This document shows positions 35,689-47,700 of a stretch of 64,000 nt of DNA, piece by piece. The stretch is from Balanoglossus misakiensis (lineage: Eukaryota; Hemichordata). Numbering within the stretch: position 1 is the stretch's first letter; the number at the start of each line of letters is the position of its first letter. Both the position numbers and the translations under genes were made by a program. The notes below the pieces were generated by a model. It ran no database searches and was not told where the DNA came from. It was given only the letters and a program-made list of their open reading frames with translations. The DNA lies in contig CM082578.2 in assembly GCA_040954595.2 (NCBI GenBank), positions 2,728,001 through 2,792,000 of the forward strand, read 5' to 3'.

Positions 35689-38600
35689 CTTTCAGCAGCA
35701 TTTCTCCACCACGTTTTCAACACTCTGGCTTTTTGGCTGAAAGCGGTTAGCGCCTCATTCATTTGTTCGAAATGTTGGTGGTACTCGTTCTTGGTATTTT
35801 CATGCTGCAGATTATCCCAGCTGAAAGAAACCCAAGACATTACAACATTAGAGATACTGTAAAACATGTTATTTTCGCGAGTCAAAATTTTCGCGATATC
35901 GAGAGAGGCAACTGTTACGCGAGAATTAATTTTCGCGTTCTCATGCACATTGTTCTTTCACAACTATATTTTGCGTATTTTTTGCTCTCCCGTACTTCGC
36001 TTAAATTTATTGCTCGCAAAAATAACCTGTTCCACAGTAGTTGATAGTATGCACAAGACTCATGGGCTCAAACTGACTCATATTTCAGCAATTTACAGGT
36101 TATTTTCAGTGATTTCCAAAATTGTTAGACACGTATGTGCACCCTCTTCAAGAAACTGCCACATTCTTGGTATATACACACAAAAATGAAAGCTAAGACA
36201 TTATTGAAAAAGACGCAATTTAAAAGACACATAATTCTTCAATGCTGTTCATTCAGTATTTGAATTAATCTACCTCTTTTACCACATTGGTGGTTTGATC
36301 CAAATGTTGTTTTCAATGGGAAAGTCTGGCCAATATACATACAAACAGGGGTGGCCCCTGATGAGAAAATGCAATGGACCATATTGGCCCCTACACGCCA
36401 ACAACAATTTAAATTCTGGGTCAGAACTACTATAATATTTGCAGACACCTTTTCAATTTTGGTGGACCCAATTTTCATTTATATGGACCCAATTTATACA
36501 AAATTTGGCTGAGGCGATTTGCAGCCAGACCACTTTTTTTGTCATTTGGGTGCATTTTGACGACTTCATCCGTATTTTCCTGGGTGATGCAACTCTGTCG
36601 ACGCACTCAGAGCATTTTCACTGCTTTAATTCCCTTTTTTACAATGAGTGACAGTTGACAAAATGACTTCCACATGATTAGACCGTTTCGTTTTGGTTGG
36701 CACAAAAACTCTAAGACCATGTTCCTTTTGGGTGTACATTATTTTTGAACTGCTTGAGACTGGGCCAACCAGTCATGCAGTACATGATGACTACAATACT
36801 GTCATGAGATACCACATGTACAATGTGCAAATAATACGAGTGCGCTCTGATTGAAATGAAAATTGTGCAAAATATAAAATGTGAATATTATAGTTCTGAC
36901 CACATAATTAGACCGCTTAATTTTTGTTCTCACAAAGGTGCCACTGAAGTATCATGAACTGCGGTATATTCAACTTTGCACATATATACAAGTGTACGCC
37001 ACACCTACCTTGTCTCCTGCTCCAATGTCTTGAAAGTATCGGCCAGTTTCGTAAAATCATGTAACATTGCCTCGTTTTGTGAAATCCATTCTAATTGGAT
37101 TTGTAGCCGTTCTTGTTTCCTCAGAAGGATCATTTTCTGGCTGCTATACATCTCTGCAAGTTCTTCCATTGTTAACTTTTTCTCTTTAATGTGCTTGTGC
37201 TGAACCTGAGGAAAAAACAAAACAAGCTTTAAACATTGCCTGTAGAAGAAATGTTTCCAGTGTCTTGCCTGCTCCCCTGCCCCATTCCCACTGCTGGCTG
37301 TGCCAGCTAAAAGGCAAGGGTCAGTTACTGGCCGCCATCTTGCACAAATTTCTGGTCAGCCATGCCCAGGATGGCTGCTTCTAATGTTCGCACACAGGTA
37401 CTGTCAAAGTCAGGTGCACCACACAAGATCCATCCATCCATCCATCCATCCATACATACATACATACATACATGTACATATATACATACATTTAATGTGC
37501 ATACTTACAAAAACACAACACATCACTGCAAGTGACACAACAATGACCAGCACCCACCACCAAAAAGCCTGGAACTGGAAAGTAAAATATAACTGATAAG
37601 TGATAATGCACCTCTATACCAAATACAGATCTTACACATATTTAAAGTTTTTTGTAGAGAACAAAGATACATACACAAACACACACATAATTGCATACAT
37701 ACATAAGGGACTGTTCAGTTTTTACGGCTGGGGGGGGGGGGGGGCGGCAAGTTTGTGTCATGGGTTTTTAAAATCAGGCTGACCCCCCCCCCCTCCCTTC
37801 ACCCAGGACCAAAAAATGATGACCCCCCCCCTATGACAGGCCCAAATATATGATGACCTCCCCCCCCCCACGCCGAAAACATTCGCCGTCCCGATCCTAT
37901 GTACATGTACACTGTATGCAATGAAGTGAATGAGGCTCCTAACACCTCGATTATACATTTCTTAAAGTAATTGAAGCATATAATAGTATATCGTTGCAAT
38001 AAAGAAATCTATGAACAAATTAAAATGACAAGTCAATACAATAGTTGGTAGGATTGGTAAAACAAGAAAAGTGTCGGGGTTGGGCGTGGGAGGGGGTGTC
38101 CCCCTCCAACATAAGAAAATTTTGTAAAATACAGTGCTCAAAGTTGCATTTTAATGAACTCAAATGCAAATTAACTCAATGTTGGGGGAGGACCAATTTT
38201 ACCTTTGCCATTCCACTCAAAGTAAGCATCGGTGGGATAGGGTTGGCAAGTACTCTGCCCACGTACATTAGACAAAGCAGCCAATAAATGAAATGTGGCA
38301 AAGAATGGAGGGGGTATCCCCCTCCCACATTAGAAAATTTTGTAAATTCAAGGGCGTGAAACTGCAATTTTGTGGACTCAAAAGCAACAGTTCGCCGTGT
38401 TCAGTGGCATAAGTATGTGACCCTCACCCCCCTCAAAACGTTTAAAAAAAGATGACCCCCCTTTTGGACTTCAAAATCAAAGTTATCCCCCCTTATCAGA
38501 AGCGATTTTCACAAATGTAGACAAAAGTACAGCAGATCCAGCGAATCACCAGTTCAAATACCTTCTGTATGGCACAGATCGCTTGCAGAGGTCACAGAGT

Positions 38601-41600
38601 TCTGTTATAATTGCATATGTTTCTTTAGGTTTTAAGAAAACCCAAGTTTCAATTGTGGCATTTCGATACTCAATACTGTGATAAGTCAGAGACGATGCAT
38701 CCCAGAGACGGCAGTTTATTGGAAAAAATTACTCAACATTTGTTATGTTTGATCAGTTTTTCAGTGATATAGCTCTATAGTTGTGAGATCGTATCGGCTG
38801 TATTTGAGAAAACTGACAAAAATGAGTGAGATATTTTCGTAATTTCCCAAATATAATCCCACACTCTCGATCCCACACTCCCAGTTGCCAGGAGTGTGAG
38901 AATGCATATAAAGGCACACACAGGCACAAATACAAGTGCTGTGCCTGGGTGTATTTAAATTGGCTGTTTACTCTATAGGTTCTCTCCAGAATATGTCTTT
39001 ATTGCCAGTGTTATTGACATATCGTGTTGTTCTACATACATACATGCATGTACATAAAAATTGTGCACATGTGTATTAAACACCGTAGCGTAGATGGGGC
39101 CATGACAGCAACTGAAGATCCTAGTAGTCCTGTTTCAAAATGACCTACATTACAGGTCCTATGCACACGTATTACATGTTCTGATTGGTTTATCTGCTTC
39201 TCTAAGGTCCACTTGCGGCTCGCTGATTGGAGGGACCTTATGTGTTAGGTCTTATTACTATGTATTATTCACCAGACCTTGTAGGTTAGGTCTTATTACT
39301 ATGCATTATTCACTTTACAGCTCCCTGATTGGTTAATGTGTAGGTCTGGTCCTCCAGTGTTCACTGCCTCATTATGCAGGACCTTGTAGGTTAGGTCTTA
39401 TTAATATGTATTTATTCACCATACAGCTCCCTGATTGGTTAACGTGTCAGTCTGGTCCCCCAGTGTTCACTGCCTCATTGTGAAATGTCCCATGTGCTTC
39501 CTGGCTAGCGTTGTGGTAACACATTATTCGAGGTGTCCGCAGATCGTTCATTGATTTTCTGAGAAATAGCCTGACTGATACTATCTCCAACATAAACCGC
39601 ACCCTGGAAAGATTAAATGATCTTTTAGGTGAACTTTGAAAATCTGATTAACTCATCTAAGCATTTTAGCTAACAGTTGTATTTTTTTTAATCACCCTCC
39701 TACTTCTCACCATCAATTTTATTATTGTTGTTATTACTATTTTAAAGTAAATTTGTTTTGACGAAGATGTTGTGATAAGGAGCACGTCGTCCGTTTATAC
39801 ATTCGTATATTGTTTTCATAAAAATGGAACTATGATGGTGCAGCTTCGTGAAAGAAATACAATAAAAGTAATCATACCTGTAAAGCAACTAATGAGGTTT
39901 CCCAAAGAAATGCAATGCTATTCTAAACATTTCTATTGTAAGATATTTTTGGTTTGCTCGAATGAATAGCACACACTTCGTATTCAGCCAGGTGTTACAC
40001 GAAGTGATGCGCTGAAAGACATTACGTAACAAAACACTAGCCCATTTCAACAAACCGCCACTGGAAATAAATGCGAAATTTCTCCTGGCAATTTTTATTT
40101 CGAGTATCTAGTTCACAGTATCACATAAAATGCCATGAATAGTGAAGGAAAAGGTGAAATCCAATCATTATATGAGTGCCTTTCTTTATACACTGGGATC
40201 GATCGCGAGCTTCGACCATGCGCAGGTAGCATGCCAGACAGAATACGACAACAGTATTCAGAAAGTACAAAAGACTTTGCATAACGAGGCAGTGAAAACT
40301 GGAGACCTACACATTAACCAATCAGGGAGCTGAAAATTGAATAAATGCATATAAATAAGACCTAACCTACAAGGTCCTGCATAATGAGGCAGTGAACACT
40401 GGAGGACCAGACCTACACATTAACCAATCAGGGAGCTGTAAAGTGAATAATACATAGTAATAAGACCTAACCTACAAGGTCTAGTGAATAATACATAATG
40501 ATAAGACCTAACACATATGGTCGCTCCAATCAGCGTGCCGCAAGTGGACCTAAGATTACCAGATGGACCAATCACAGATGTCGGTACATATGTCATGGAC
40601 CTGACTTATGAAACAGGACTAGTAGGTCGTGCCGACTGCAGTTGGGTTTGCTCTGGTATGAAGGGACATATTCTCATTGGGGGGGGGGGGCACCAACTCG
40701 GTCCGACGACCGCTTTCCTTTAAATATTGTATGAAAGTACACTTGGCTAAGAGTAAGAGGTCAGAACAATCATTTAGCTACTTACATTAGGCTTTTCTGG
40801 GTAGTGGGGACAAAGGTTAACTGATAACAACTAACACATAGTTGTGCTAGAACAATACATTTTTTGACCACAAATTGTCTGTTCTCTGAAGCCTGTGCTT
40901 TTGTGTGTGTAAAATTACTGGAGTCCATCACATTTAGCAAGTGTAAGAGTACACTGCAGAAGGCTATCTGTGACTGGTACATGTATACATGTGTGAGTAG
41001 CACTTGAGTTGTACATATTTCACAATCTGACAGTTATATAAACATGTTGACTGGCCATGAGCATATGTCTGTAACCTGAGGGACTGTAAGTCACCCCCCC
41101 CCCCCCTTACAAAAAAAAAACCACAGACTGTTTCACGAGGCCTTCGATATTTTGTCCCACACGAGCAACAGGCAGGTGTGGGAGGGAAAATCCCCAACTC
41201 GTGTGAGAAATATGATCCCAGGTCCTTGGGAGTGTGAGATTCTATTAGTCAACGACATGTCACAAACTGCAACTGTGAAAATAGTAGACATAAAATTAAC
41301 AGGTAGCAGATATCATTTGCAAGACAATTGTTCAAACATTGTCAAACTGTTGTGCATGCGCAGAGAATACATAATAGCCCATACCATTCGCAGACATCAT
41401 TTCCTCTTAAGAGGTATCAAAAATTCCAACGTTCATTTCATTTCGCATACCTTTTTTGAAAACAAATGAGAAAAAATTCCCCGCAAATTTCCAGAAAATG
41501 GTGCCATAAACAACTAAAATTAACAAAAAAATGGGTGTTTTCTTCTAAAATCAAACTACTGATTTGTCTAACTTCATGGTCAACTTGATGAAAATATGTT

Positions 41601-44600
41601 CTTATACCATTAAAATTGTTACTGTTTTCATGTGTGGTTGCAGAAGTTTCATGACTAGCTCAATCAAATAAAATGAAAATCTGTTCCTGAATGCTCATTA
41701 TGGAAGCCCTCTCTCACTGACCTCCAGGTTAATTCTCATTCAAGATCTGGTCCAGATGACAGGCTAAATCTGGCAGAACATGTCATTACTACATGATTTT
41801 GTATACTGAGTCTTTTTGCAATGCCAAAAGTTTGTTTTTTAAAAACCCAATATTTCCTTTATGTTGCTTTAACTGTTCACTCTCGTGAGCCTCTGTAGTT
41901 CGAATTTGACATCTACATGTACATATCCAACCAATAGAGGGCGCTGTCACGTATTTGAAAGTCCATGACCCACCTTATGTGTGACTTAATTGCATGTAGT
42001 ACACTCATGTCACAGATAGCCATCTCAGGCACTCAAAAATTCATACTAGTATTAGCTATATCCCCATTTGCCAGAATGTAGCATATATTATTTTGTTTCC
42101 ATCATTGCAGAATCTGATTGAACAATGCTTAAAAACTTGCCAGGGCAGAAAACATCAGTAATGGTTTGTTACATAAAGTATGTACAATAAAAGGTACATT
42201 TCCATAACGATTATCATCAGTGGTTCAGTTAATGCAAAATCCTGCATATTTCACAATATTTGACCATAATTACACAAAGATAATGAAGGATGCATACACC
42301 ACAAGTGCAAATTTGCAAATTGTATTCAGCAAGGCTTACAAGATACGAATAATGCAGAAATACACAGAAATGTTACAATTTTCACTCAGGCAACATGACA
42401 TTAATATATAAAACTTTGTAATAATGTACCGGTACGGTGGTGTTCTATTACAGTTTTTCAATTGCCTGGACGCAATTTTGTTAAATTTATGCATAGTAAA
42501 TTCGAAATGCATATTGAAGTCCGCAAAGGAAAATAATCAAATGGAACTTCTGTATCATGTGATTGAACTTGTATGAACATACAACATGACAGACATTTCA
42601 GGACAATCAGCCTACTGGTATCTGACAAGCTCCAAGTAGAGATGAAAAGCGGATATTCATATAGAAGCTTTAAAAGAAGCTTTAAAAGCACATAGTCACT
42701 TGTGCCATGTGTGAACAAAATGTGTTTGGCTATTTCTGGGTTACAGATATGAAAAGAGAATTCACTTTCAGGCTATCTACCATTGTTGTGAATCACTTAC
42801 CATGCAACGCAACACGCTCACTTTTTCGTCTCGTGCTCCTGCTCTATGTCTGCGGACACTTTGCCTATGCCTAATTCTCTGTAAATGAAATAGGAAGAAT
42901 AATCATTTAGGATTATAAAAGACGCTTTCAGGAATTGCAGCACAGTGTCAATTGTCAAAGTCCTAAATGCTCAAACCTGATATTTTGAAGCAATGATAGG
43001 GGGGAACAGGGCGGTGCATGGTACAAAACCATTTATGCATGCTACATGTAAGTCACATCACATGGCATGACGGCCATTGGAGCAATGAGTTTTTAGCCCA
43101 TTTTAGAAAAATGCTGGCTGATTGCTGGTTGCTATGTGTGTGTTTCGATTGAGAAGTCTTTGCAGCAATGTTCAAGAGTGTGTATTGGCAGTTCCCTTCC
43201 CCCTAAAACATTTTGATCAACTCTAATGATGCAAAAAATTCCCTTCCCCAAAGTTGCCCTGGCCTTCACAGTGCATAACAAAAACAGAGGCACATGAAGA
43301 AATATGCCACACGGCTTTGACAGACATTGGCTGTGCAGTCAAGTTTCCATGGACAAAAGTTGACTCAACGGTAAATGTATGTTGGTAGACACCATGAATG
43401 TTCAGTCTTACAGTTAACCAGTACATGTATTTCAGAAACAGCTTTTCACAAAATTCATGAAAAAAGCTCAAAAAAGAGAGATTTTGTCCATTTACAACTG
43501 GAAGAGCTATAGTCACCTCCACTCATGGGATTTGGTCAGCCATCGGTTTAGCAACATGTCACCCATACCATTCATTGGCATCATGTTTCCATGATAGATG
43601 ACTATTGTCACTATCACCAACATATTCAAAGATAATTGACTTATTTGGTATCTGATCACAGCTCCCAGTATACACATTAATATATTTACCCGACAAACTA
43701 ATGGAATTTTAAAGACAGCATGCTCATAATACAGACAGCGAAATTCAAACAAGCAACCTCTTAAATGTCAAATCTGTTACAGAATTACTACCAGAAGAAG
43801 AGTTCTCACCAAAAATCCAAATGATCAGAATTAGGCCCCCCCCCCAAAAAAAAATGAGCTGTTCCAATTACTTGGTTTTCAAAAATAGGGTAGGTAGGTA
43901 GGGATATTTTTTTATTTTGCTATTTTTTTATTTCTCATTTTTCATAAATTTTGTATATTTGACATCGTTATTTTTACTTCTAGATTTACGAAGCTCTAAA
44001 AAGTTTAGGGTCGGCGGGGTTAAAATAAGGGTAGGTGGGGTAATCGTAACAGCACGTTTTTATTTTGGCCTTCAGTATTGTGTTCACAAATATATAAATA
44101 TGCATAGTAAATACCAACTTATCAGTATTATTAAACCCAAAACTAAATATATTTGTTGTAATTGCATTTCAAAATTAACATACCTTATAGTTTTCCTCCA
44201 AAATCTGTGGCCTGATTGAACCATATTTGGGAGAGTAGTATTCCCGATCCCACATATCTAAAAGGATGACAAATAACAAATGTCATTATTTCAAATAAAC
44301 TGGTATCATACCAGGTGTGCTTCCTCGTGTTCACATACGCTTATTTGCAAGTTGAATATTGTTATCGATGTAAACTGTTAAAGTCTGAGACAGTAAATTG
44401 TACTAGTTTACTGGTCGAGGAATTACAGGCCAACAGTTATATATAATTACAACTTGAAGCTGTCTAAGGGAGCTATCATTATTTATTTTGGGCCTGAAGA
44501 GGTGTTGGAGGAATTTCACCAGGCACATATGCATGCCAAACCAGGCCTGTTGCTGGATTATAACCAAAGGTGTAAACGTACCCGCCTTATTGGTCAACAC

Positions 44601-44666
44601 ACAGAGAAACATAGAAAAATATGAGATGTTTATTGGAGGGCCAATATCAGGGGCATACTTCGCCAT
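35689..44666 (-). CDS. Unrecognised coiled-coil-like protein, five exons
   Basis: Minus-strand gene built from five exons with matching phases: 44666-44582 (start ATG 44666-44664, MAKYAPDIGPP), 44257-44184 (WDREYYSPKYGSIRPQ), 42878-42801 (RIRHRQSVRRHRAGARDEK), 37205-37009 (EKKLTMEELAEMYSSQKM ... LADTFKTLEQETR) and 35820-35689 (WDNLQHENTKNEYHQHFEQM ... VLKTWWRNAAER). Every intron has GT and AG borders, and phases 1, 0, 0, 2 join cleanly. The product so far is 188 residues: a basic segment followed by long, charged, heptad-like helices. The last donor (35689, phase 2) shows that more exons follow at lower coordinates, but I could not locate them. I do not recognise the family. Exon 1 is the least certain; translation could start at ATG 44255-44253 instead. 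Introns hold several transposons. Confidence 0.68.
35821..37008 (-). other. Intron of the coiled-coil gene
   Basis: Intron between exons 37205-37009 and 35820-35689. No further exon, element or RNA gene seen. Confidence 0.5.
37262..37400. mobile_element. Relic of the 375-bp MITE family
   Basis: CTCCCCTGCCCCATTCCCAC and the following 90 bases align with the left end of the element at 32521, with many substitutions and no opposite terminal repeat. Old truncated copy. Confidence 0.6.
37430..37490. repeat. CATC and CATA simple repeats
   Basis: Tandem CATC followed by ATAC tetranucleotides within an intron of the coiled-coil gene. Confidence 0.9.
37707..38493 (-). mobile_element. PIF/Harbinger-like element, copy A (truncated)
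   Basis: Starts GGGACTGTTCAGTTTTTAC after TAA and reads through the family's G/C-run blocks in the orientation opposite to copies B-D. It stops near 38493 before the far terminal repeat. Located in an intron of the coiled-coil gene. Confidence 0.75.
38494..39119. other. Intronic sequence without recognised feature
   Basis: Only inverted fragments of the GGGAGTGTGAG repeat (38855-38905) are visible. Confidence 0.4.
39120..40626. mobile_element. Foldback-type element with 350-bp inverted repeats
   Basis: Arms 39120-39481 and 40280-40626 are inverted copies, starting CCTAGTAGTCCTGTTTC and CCTACTAGTCCTGTTTC from the outside. Each arm contains an internal direct repeat of about 105 bp (CTCCCTGATTGGTTAA ... 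TAGGTCTTATTA). The 800-bp centre has no transposase; one frame at 39541-39640 reads FIDFLRNSLTDTISNINRTL before a stop. It is intronic in the coiled-coil gene. The target duplication is not clear. Confidence 0.8.
40627..42800. other. Intronic sequence without recognised gene
   Basis: Within the large intron between exons 42878-42801 and 37205-37009. Contains homopolymer C and A runs at 41094-41122 and a single arm of the 29706 hairpin repeat at 41190-41240. No nested gene supported. Confidence 0.4.
41931..41946 (+). promoter_or_regulatory. CTCF-like motif
   Basis: CCAATAGAGGGCGCTG agrees with the core of the bilaterian CTCF motif (AGRKGGCGC with a CCA start). A single short match; binding is unproven. 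Confidence 0.3.
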
Positions 44667-45424
44667 ATTACTCACTGTCTTAGCCCCGTGTAACGCCTGG
44701 AACACACAGACCTGTACGCAGGGCTGTAACTGCCTATACTACAGAGTTTTACTCACATGCATGCGGATTTTTACGTGGAATTGTGTGTGGACGGCGTCTA
44801 ATGTTTCCGTCAATACACACATTCTACATTATACTCACAAGGTAAAACCTCGAGCTACGATTCTGCAGGCGTTTTGGTTTAGTCGTGTATCACATCATAT
44901 CGTGGCTGAAAACTGTATTCTACCTGTCTCATCATTGCTTGGACCATGACTCCTTGATTCAGCTCGACATGACTCAAGTTGAAGACACAATAAATCAATA
45001 TAAATATTACTGCTGGTCGACGCACCGACACTCGAGTCTCATGAGTCATGGCGATCGAGTGCTTTTGTGACAGGCCAAAGGTCAACCCTGTTGAGGGCGT
45101 GCTCCGGTTATAACCTTATAATACTGTACTATGAAAATAATTTTCAAGTTGAAAATGAACTGCGGGCGGGAACGTGGGCCTGCACTGGTCGATACCATAT
45201 TATTTATGGGACTGTCAATGCCGACAACCTAGTTTAACATGTGTGTCTGCAAAATAGTCCGAGACACAGTCATTGCGGCTTGTTCAACGCCAGAAAATTA
45301 AAATACAAACAACTGGCAGAAAACTTGGTGTGTTTTCGTTTGGATATTCTAAGACTGGAAAACATATCGCTCGAGGGCACTAGCTGAGCTCCGTCATCAT
45401 TCAGTGGACGGTGAAAAATAGCCG
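44667..45424. other. Region upstream of the coiled-coil gene
   Basis: Should hold the promoter and 5' UTR of the minus-strand gene. The minus strand shows a possible 5' UTR donor (CTAAGACA followed by GTGAGT) near 44675. A + open frame of 153 codons (44488-44949) overlaps exon 1 in antisense and is not supported. Confidence 0.35.
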
Positions 45425-45427
45425 TAA

Positions 45428-46322
45428 GGGACCGTTCAGTTTTTACGGCCGGGGGGGGGGCGGCAAAATCCAGGGGGGGGGGGGGTCACTTAAATTTTGA
45501 AGTCCTAAAGGGGGGGGGGTCATCTGTTTTTTTTAAACGTTTAAGGGGGGGGGTCACATACTTTTGCCACCGAACTTTTGCTTTTGAGTCCACAAAATTG
45601 CAGTTGCGCGCCCTTTATTTTGCAAAATTTTCTAATGGTTTGTCTAGTGTACCAGGGCAGAGTGCTTGTCACCCCCCAACCCCACCGATGATATTATTTA
45701 ACAAAGTAAATATATAAGGGAGAATAATCGTTTAAACCATTTCGCATAACTGATAGTTTCGCGCTGCATCTTCTATATACTAGAAGTTTTATAAATGATG
45801 TCATGACGTGGATGACGCCAAATCTTCTAACTTTGAGTGGAGTGGCAAAAGTAAAATTGGTCCTCCCAAAAATTGAGATAATTTGCTTTTGAGTTCATAA
45901 AAATGCAACTTTGAGCACCGTATTTTACAAAATTTTCTTATGTGGGAGGGGGACACCCCCTCCCACGCCCACCCCCGCCACTTTTCTTGTTTTACCAATT
46001 CTGGCAACTATTGTATTGACTTGTCATTTTAATTTGTTCATAGATTTCTTTATTGCAACGATATACTATTATATACTTAAATTACTTTAAGAAATTTATA
46101 ATTTAGGTGTGAGGAGCCTCATTCCCTTTATTGCATACAGTCTACATAGGATCAGGACGGCGAATGTTTTCGGGGGGGGGGGGTCATCATATTTTTTGGT
46201 CTGTCAAAGGGGGGGGTCATCATTTTTTGGTCCTGGACGAAGGGGGGGTCGGCCTGATTTTGAAAACTGATGACACAAAACTTGCCGCCCCCCCCCCCCT
46301 GCCGTAAAAACTGAACGGTCCC
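45428..46322 (+). mobile_element. PIF/Harbinger-like element, copy B
   Basis: 895 bp with inverted ends GGGACCGTTCAGTTTTTAC plus GGC and then a G-run, flanked by TAA on each side (45425-45427 and 46323-46325). A 3-bp TWA duplication is typical of PIF/Harbinger. No transposase, so it is MITE-like. It contains six G-runs of seven or more on the + strand and a C-run at its 3' end. Confidence 0.88.
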
Positions 46323-46352
46323 TAAAGTGTAAATAGTGACACTATAAAAATA

Positions 46353-46487
46353 ATGGCGGCTGGACAGCGAAAGCCAATAATAAATATTTCCAAAGGTGGT
46401 CAGCAGAAAAGTGGAGTTCGCTCATTTGTCAATTGTGGCAAATGCTGTATAGACACGGAGCAAGTACGCGAGAATACTAATGCGTGA
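46353..46487 (+). CDS. Small ORF of unknown status (44 aa)
   Basis: ATG in good context just after CTATAAAAAT, encoding MAAGQRKPIINISKGGQQK and a CGKCC cysteine cluster, stop at 46485-46487. A GTACGC donor-like site follows GAGCAA inside it, so it might be a first exon. It resembles no family I know and could be chance. Confidence 0.25.
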   Translation: MAAGQRKPIINISKGGQQKSGVRSFVNCGKCCIDTEQVRENTNA

Positions 46488-47450
46488 ATATTCGTAAAAT
46501 TGAAAGTCTTGTCACTTCTCTTTACAAGTTGCTGGTTGTTTACACTCCTTTGTAAGCATTTTTTCGATCGCTAATAAATTGCAGGGGGTTAAAACGTGCT
46601 TGGTTTTGAAATTCAAGGCCGTGAGATTAGTCGATCATAATAAAAATAAAAACTACCGAGGCAACAATTTTCCGTTTTCCCCTTGGGTGAACATATTCAA
46701 CGGAGTTTATCCTCGAAATTGAGCGCGTTGGCTATTCAATTGTTTTCTACCATTCAATTTTAATTCATTTGACTGAGTTATGGGTAGACCTAAACGTTCA
46801 TGAAAATGACAATAGCAGACGCGGGTTTTCTAGCAATCCTATGGGAAAAGACAAATTGAAAGCGTTTGTACAGATTGTAATTTATACTCGGTTGGCTGCC
46901 GTCCTCCACGTGGATCTATTCATGGTGTACGGTGTGCCTTAATACTTGGTTTACTTTCTATTTCATTCGACGCTAATGTTTAGACCATGTAATTAGTTCT
47001 ACTGTATGGAGATAGTCAATTAAAGAGGCCCTGGTGGGCCTATAGGCTTCATGTAAATCTTGACATTCTTATGATATCAATTGGTCCGACTTGCTGCTTT
47101 GAACCATGTATTGTTTTGGCATTGCTGCACTCAATGTCGAATACGTCCGTCTGCCATTATTCCAACACGTAGGCCTGACTCAAGCAGAAAACAGAGCAAA
47201 TTGTTGCAACGAAAACCGGCCCTGCCGTTCTTTCTATACAACCTACTTGCTTATGGATTCTCTTGTTACAAGACGGATATGTCATGCACAATGCGAACCA
47301 GAACATATAATACAGGGCCCTGGCAGCTACCTAAGGGAAGTTGCGCGCAAACACAAGGAAAAATCATTAACAATATATATTATACTTACTTCAATCTTTT
47401 GGCCCAGGGACAGCAACAAATCCGAACAAAAACTAATATTGAAACTATAA
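46488..47450. other. No supported gene
   Basis: Two overlapping + frames at 47081-47470 and 47106-47450 are open for over 100 codons; the second is cysteine-rich. Neither has splice context or a recognisable domain. Confidence 0.35.
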
Positions 47451-47700
47451 CTAAGAAACTAACTAACTAACTAACTAACTAAGTATCTAACTAACTTACT
47501 AACTAACTTACTACTAAGCAACTAACTATCTTACTAACTTACTAACTAACTACTAAGTAACTAACTATCTAACTAACTTACTAACCAACTAAAAATACTA
47601 ATACTAAAACTAATCTGAAATAAGAAAATATACTAACTAAAAATATAATAATAAACGGAACTAATATAATAAACTAATCTATCTAACTAAATGACTAAGA
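47451..47700. repeat. CTAA simple repeat
   Basis: Degenerate (CTAA)n array with CTTA and CTAT variants, the same motif as at 8725-8790. Confidence 0.95.

Noticed and set aside
39541-39640. Short frame with coiled-coil-like end in the centre of the foldback element
   Set aside because: Only about 35 codons between stops and no second example; likely chance.
44488-44949. 153-codon + strand open frame
   Set aside because: Antisense to the first exon of the minus-strand gene; no recognisable domain, whereas the minus exon joins its neighbour in phase.
47081-47470. Two overlapping + frames of more than 100 codons
   Set aside because: No motif, no splice context and conflicting frames; kept only as a note.
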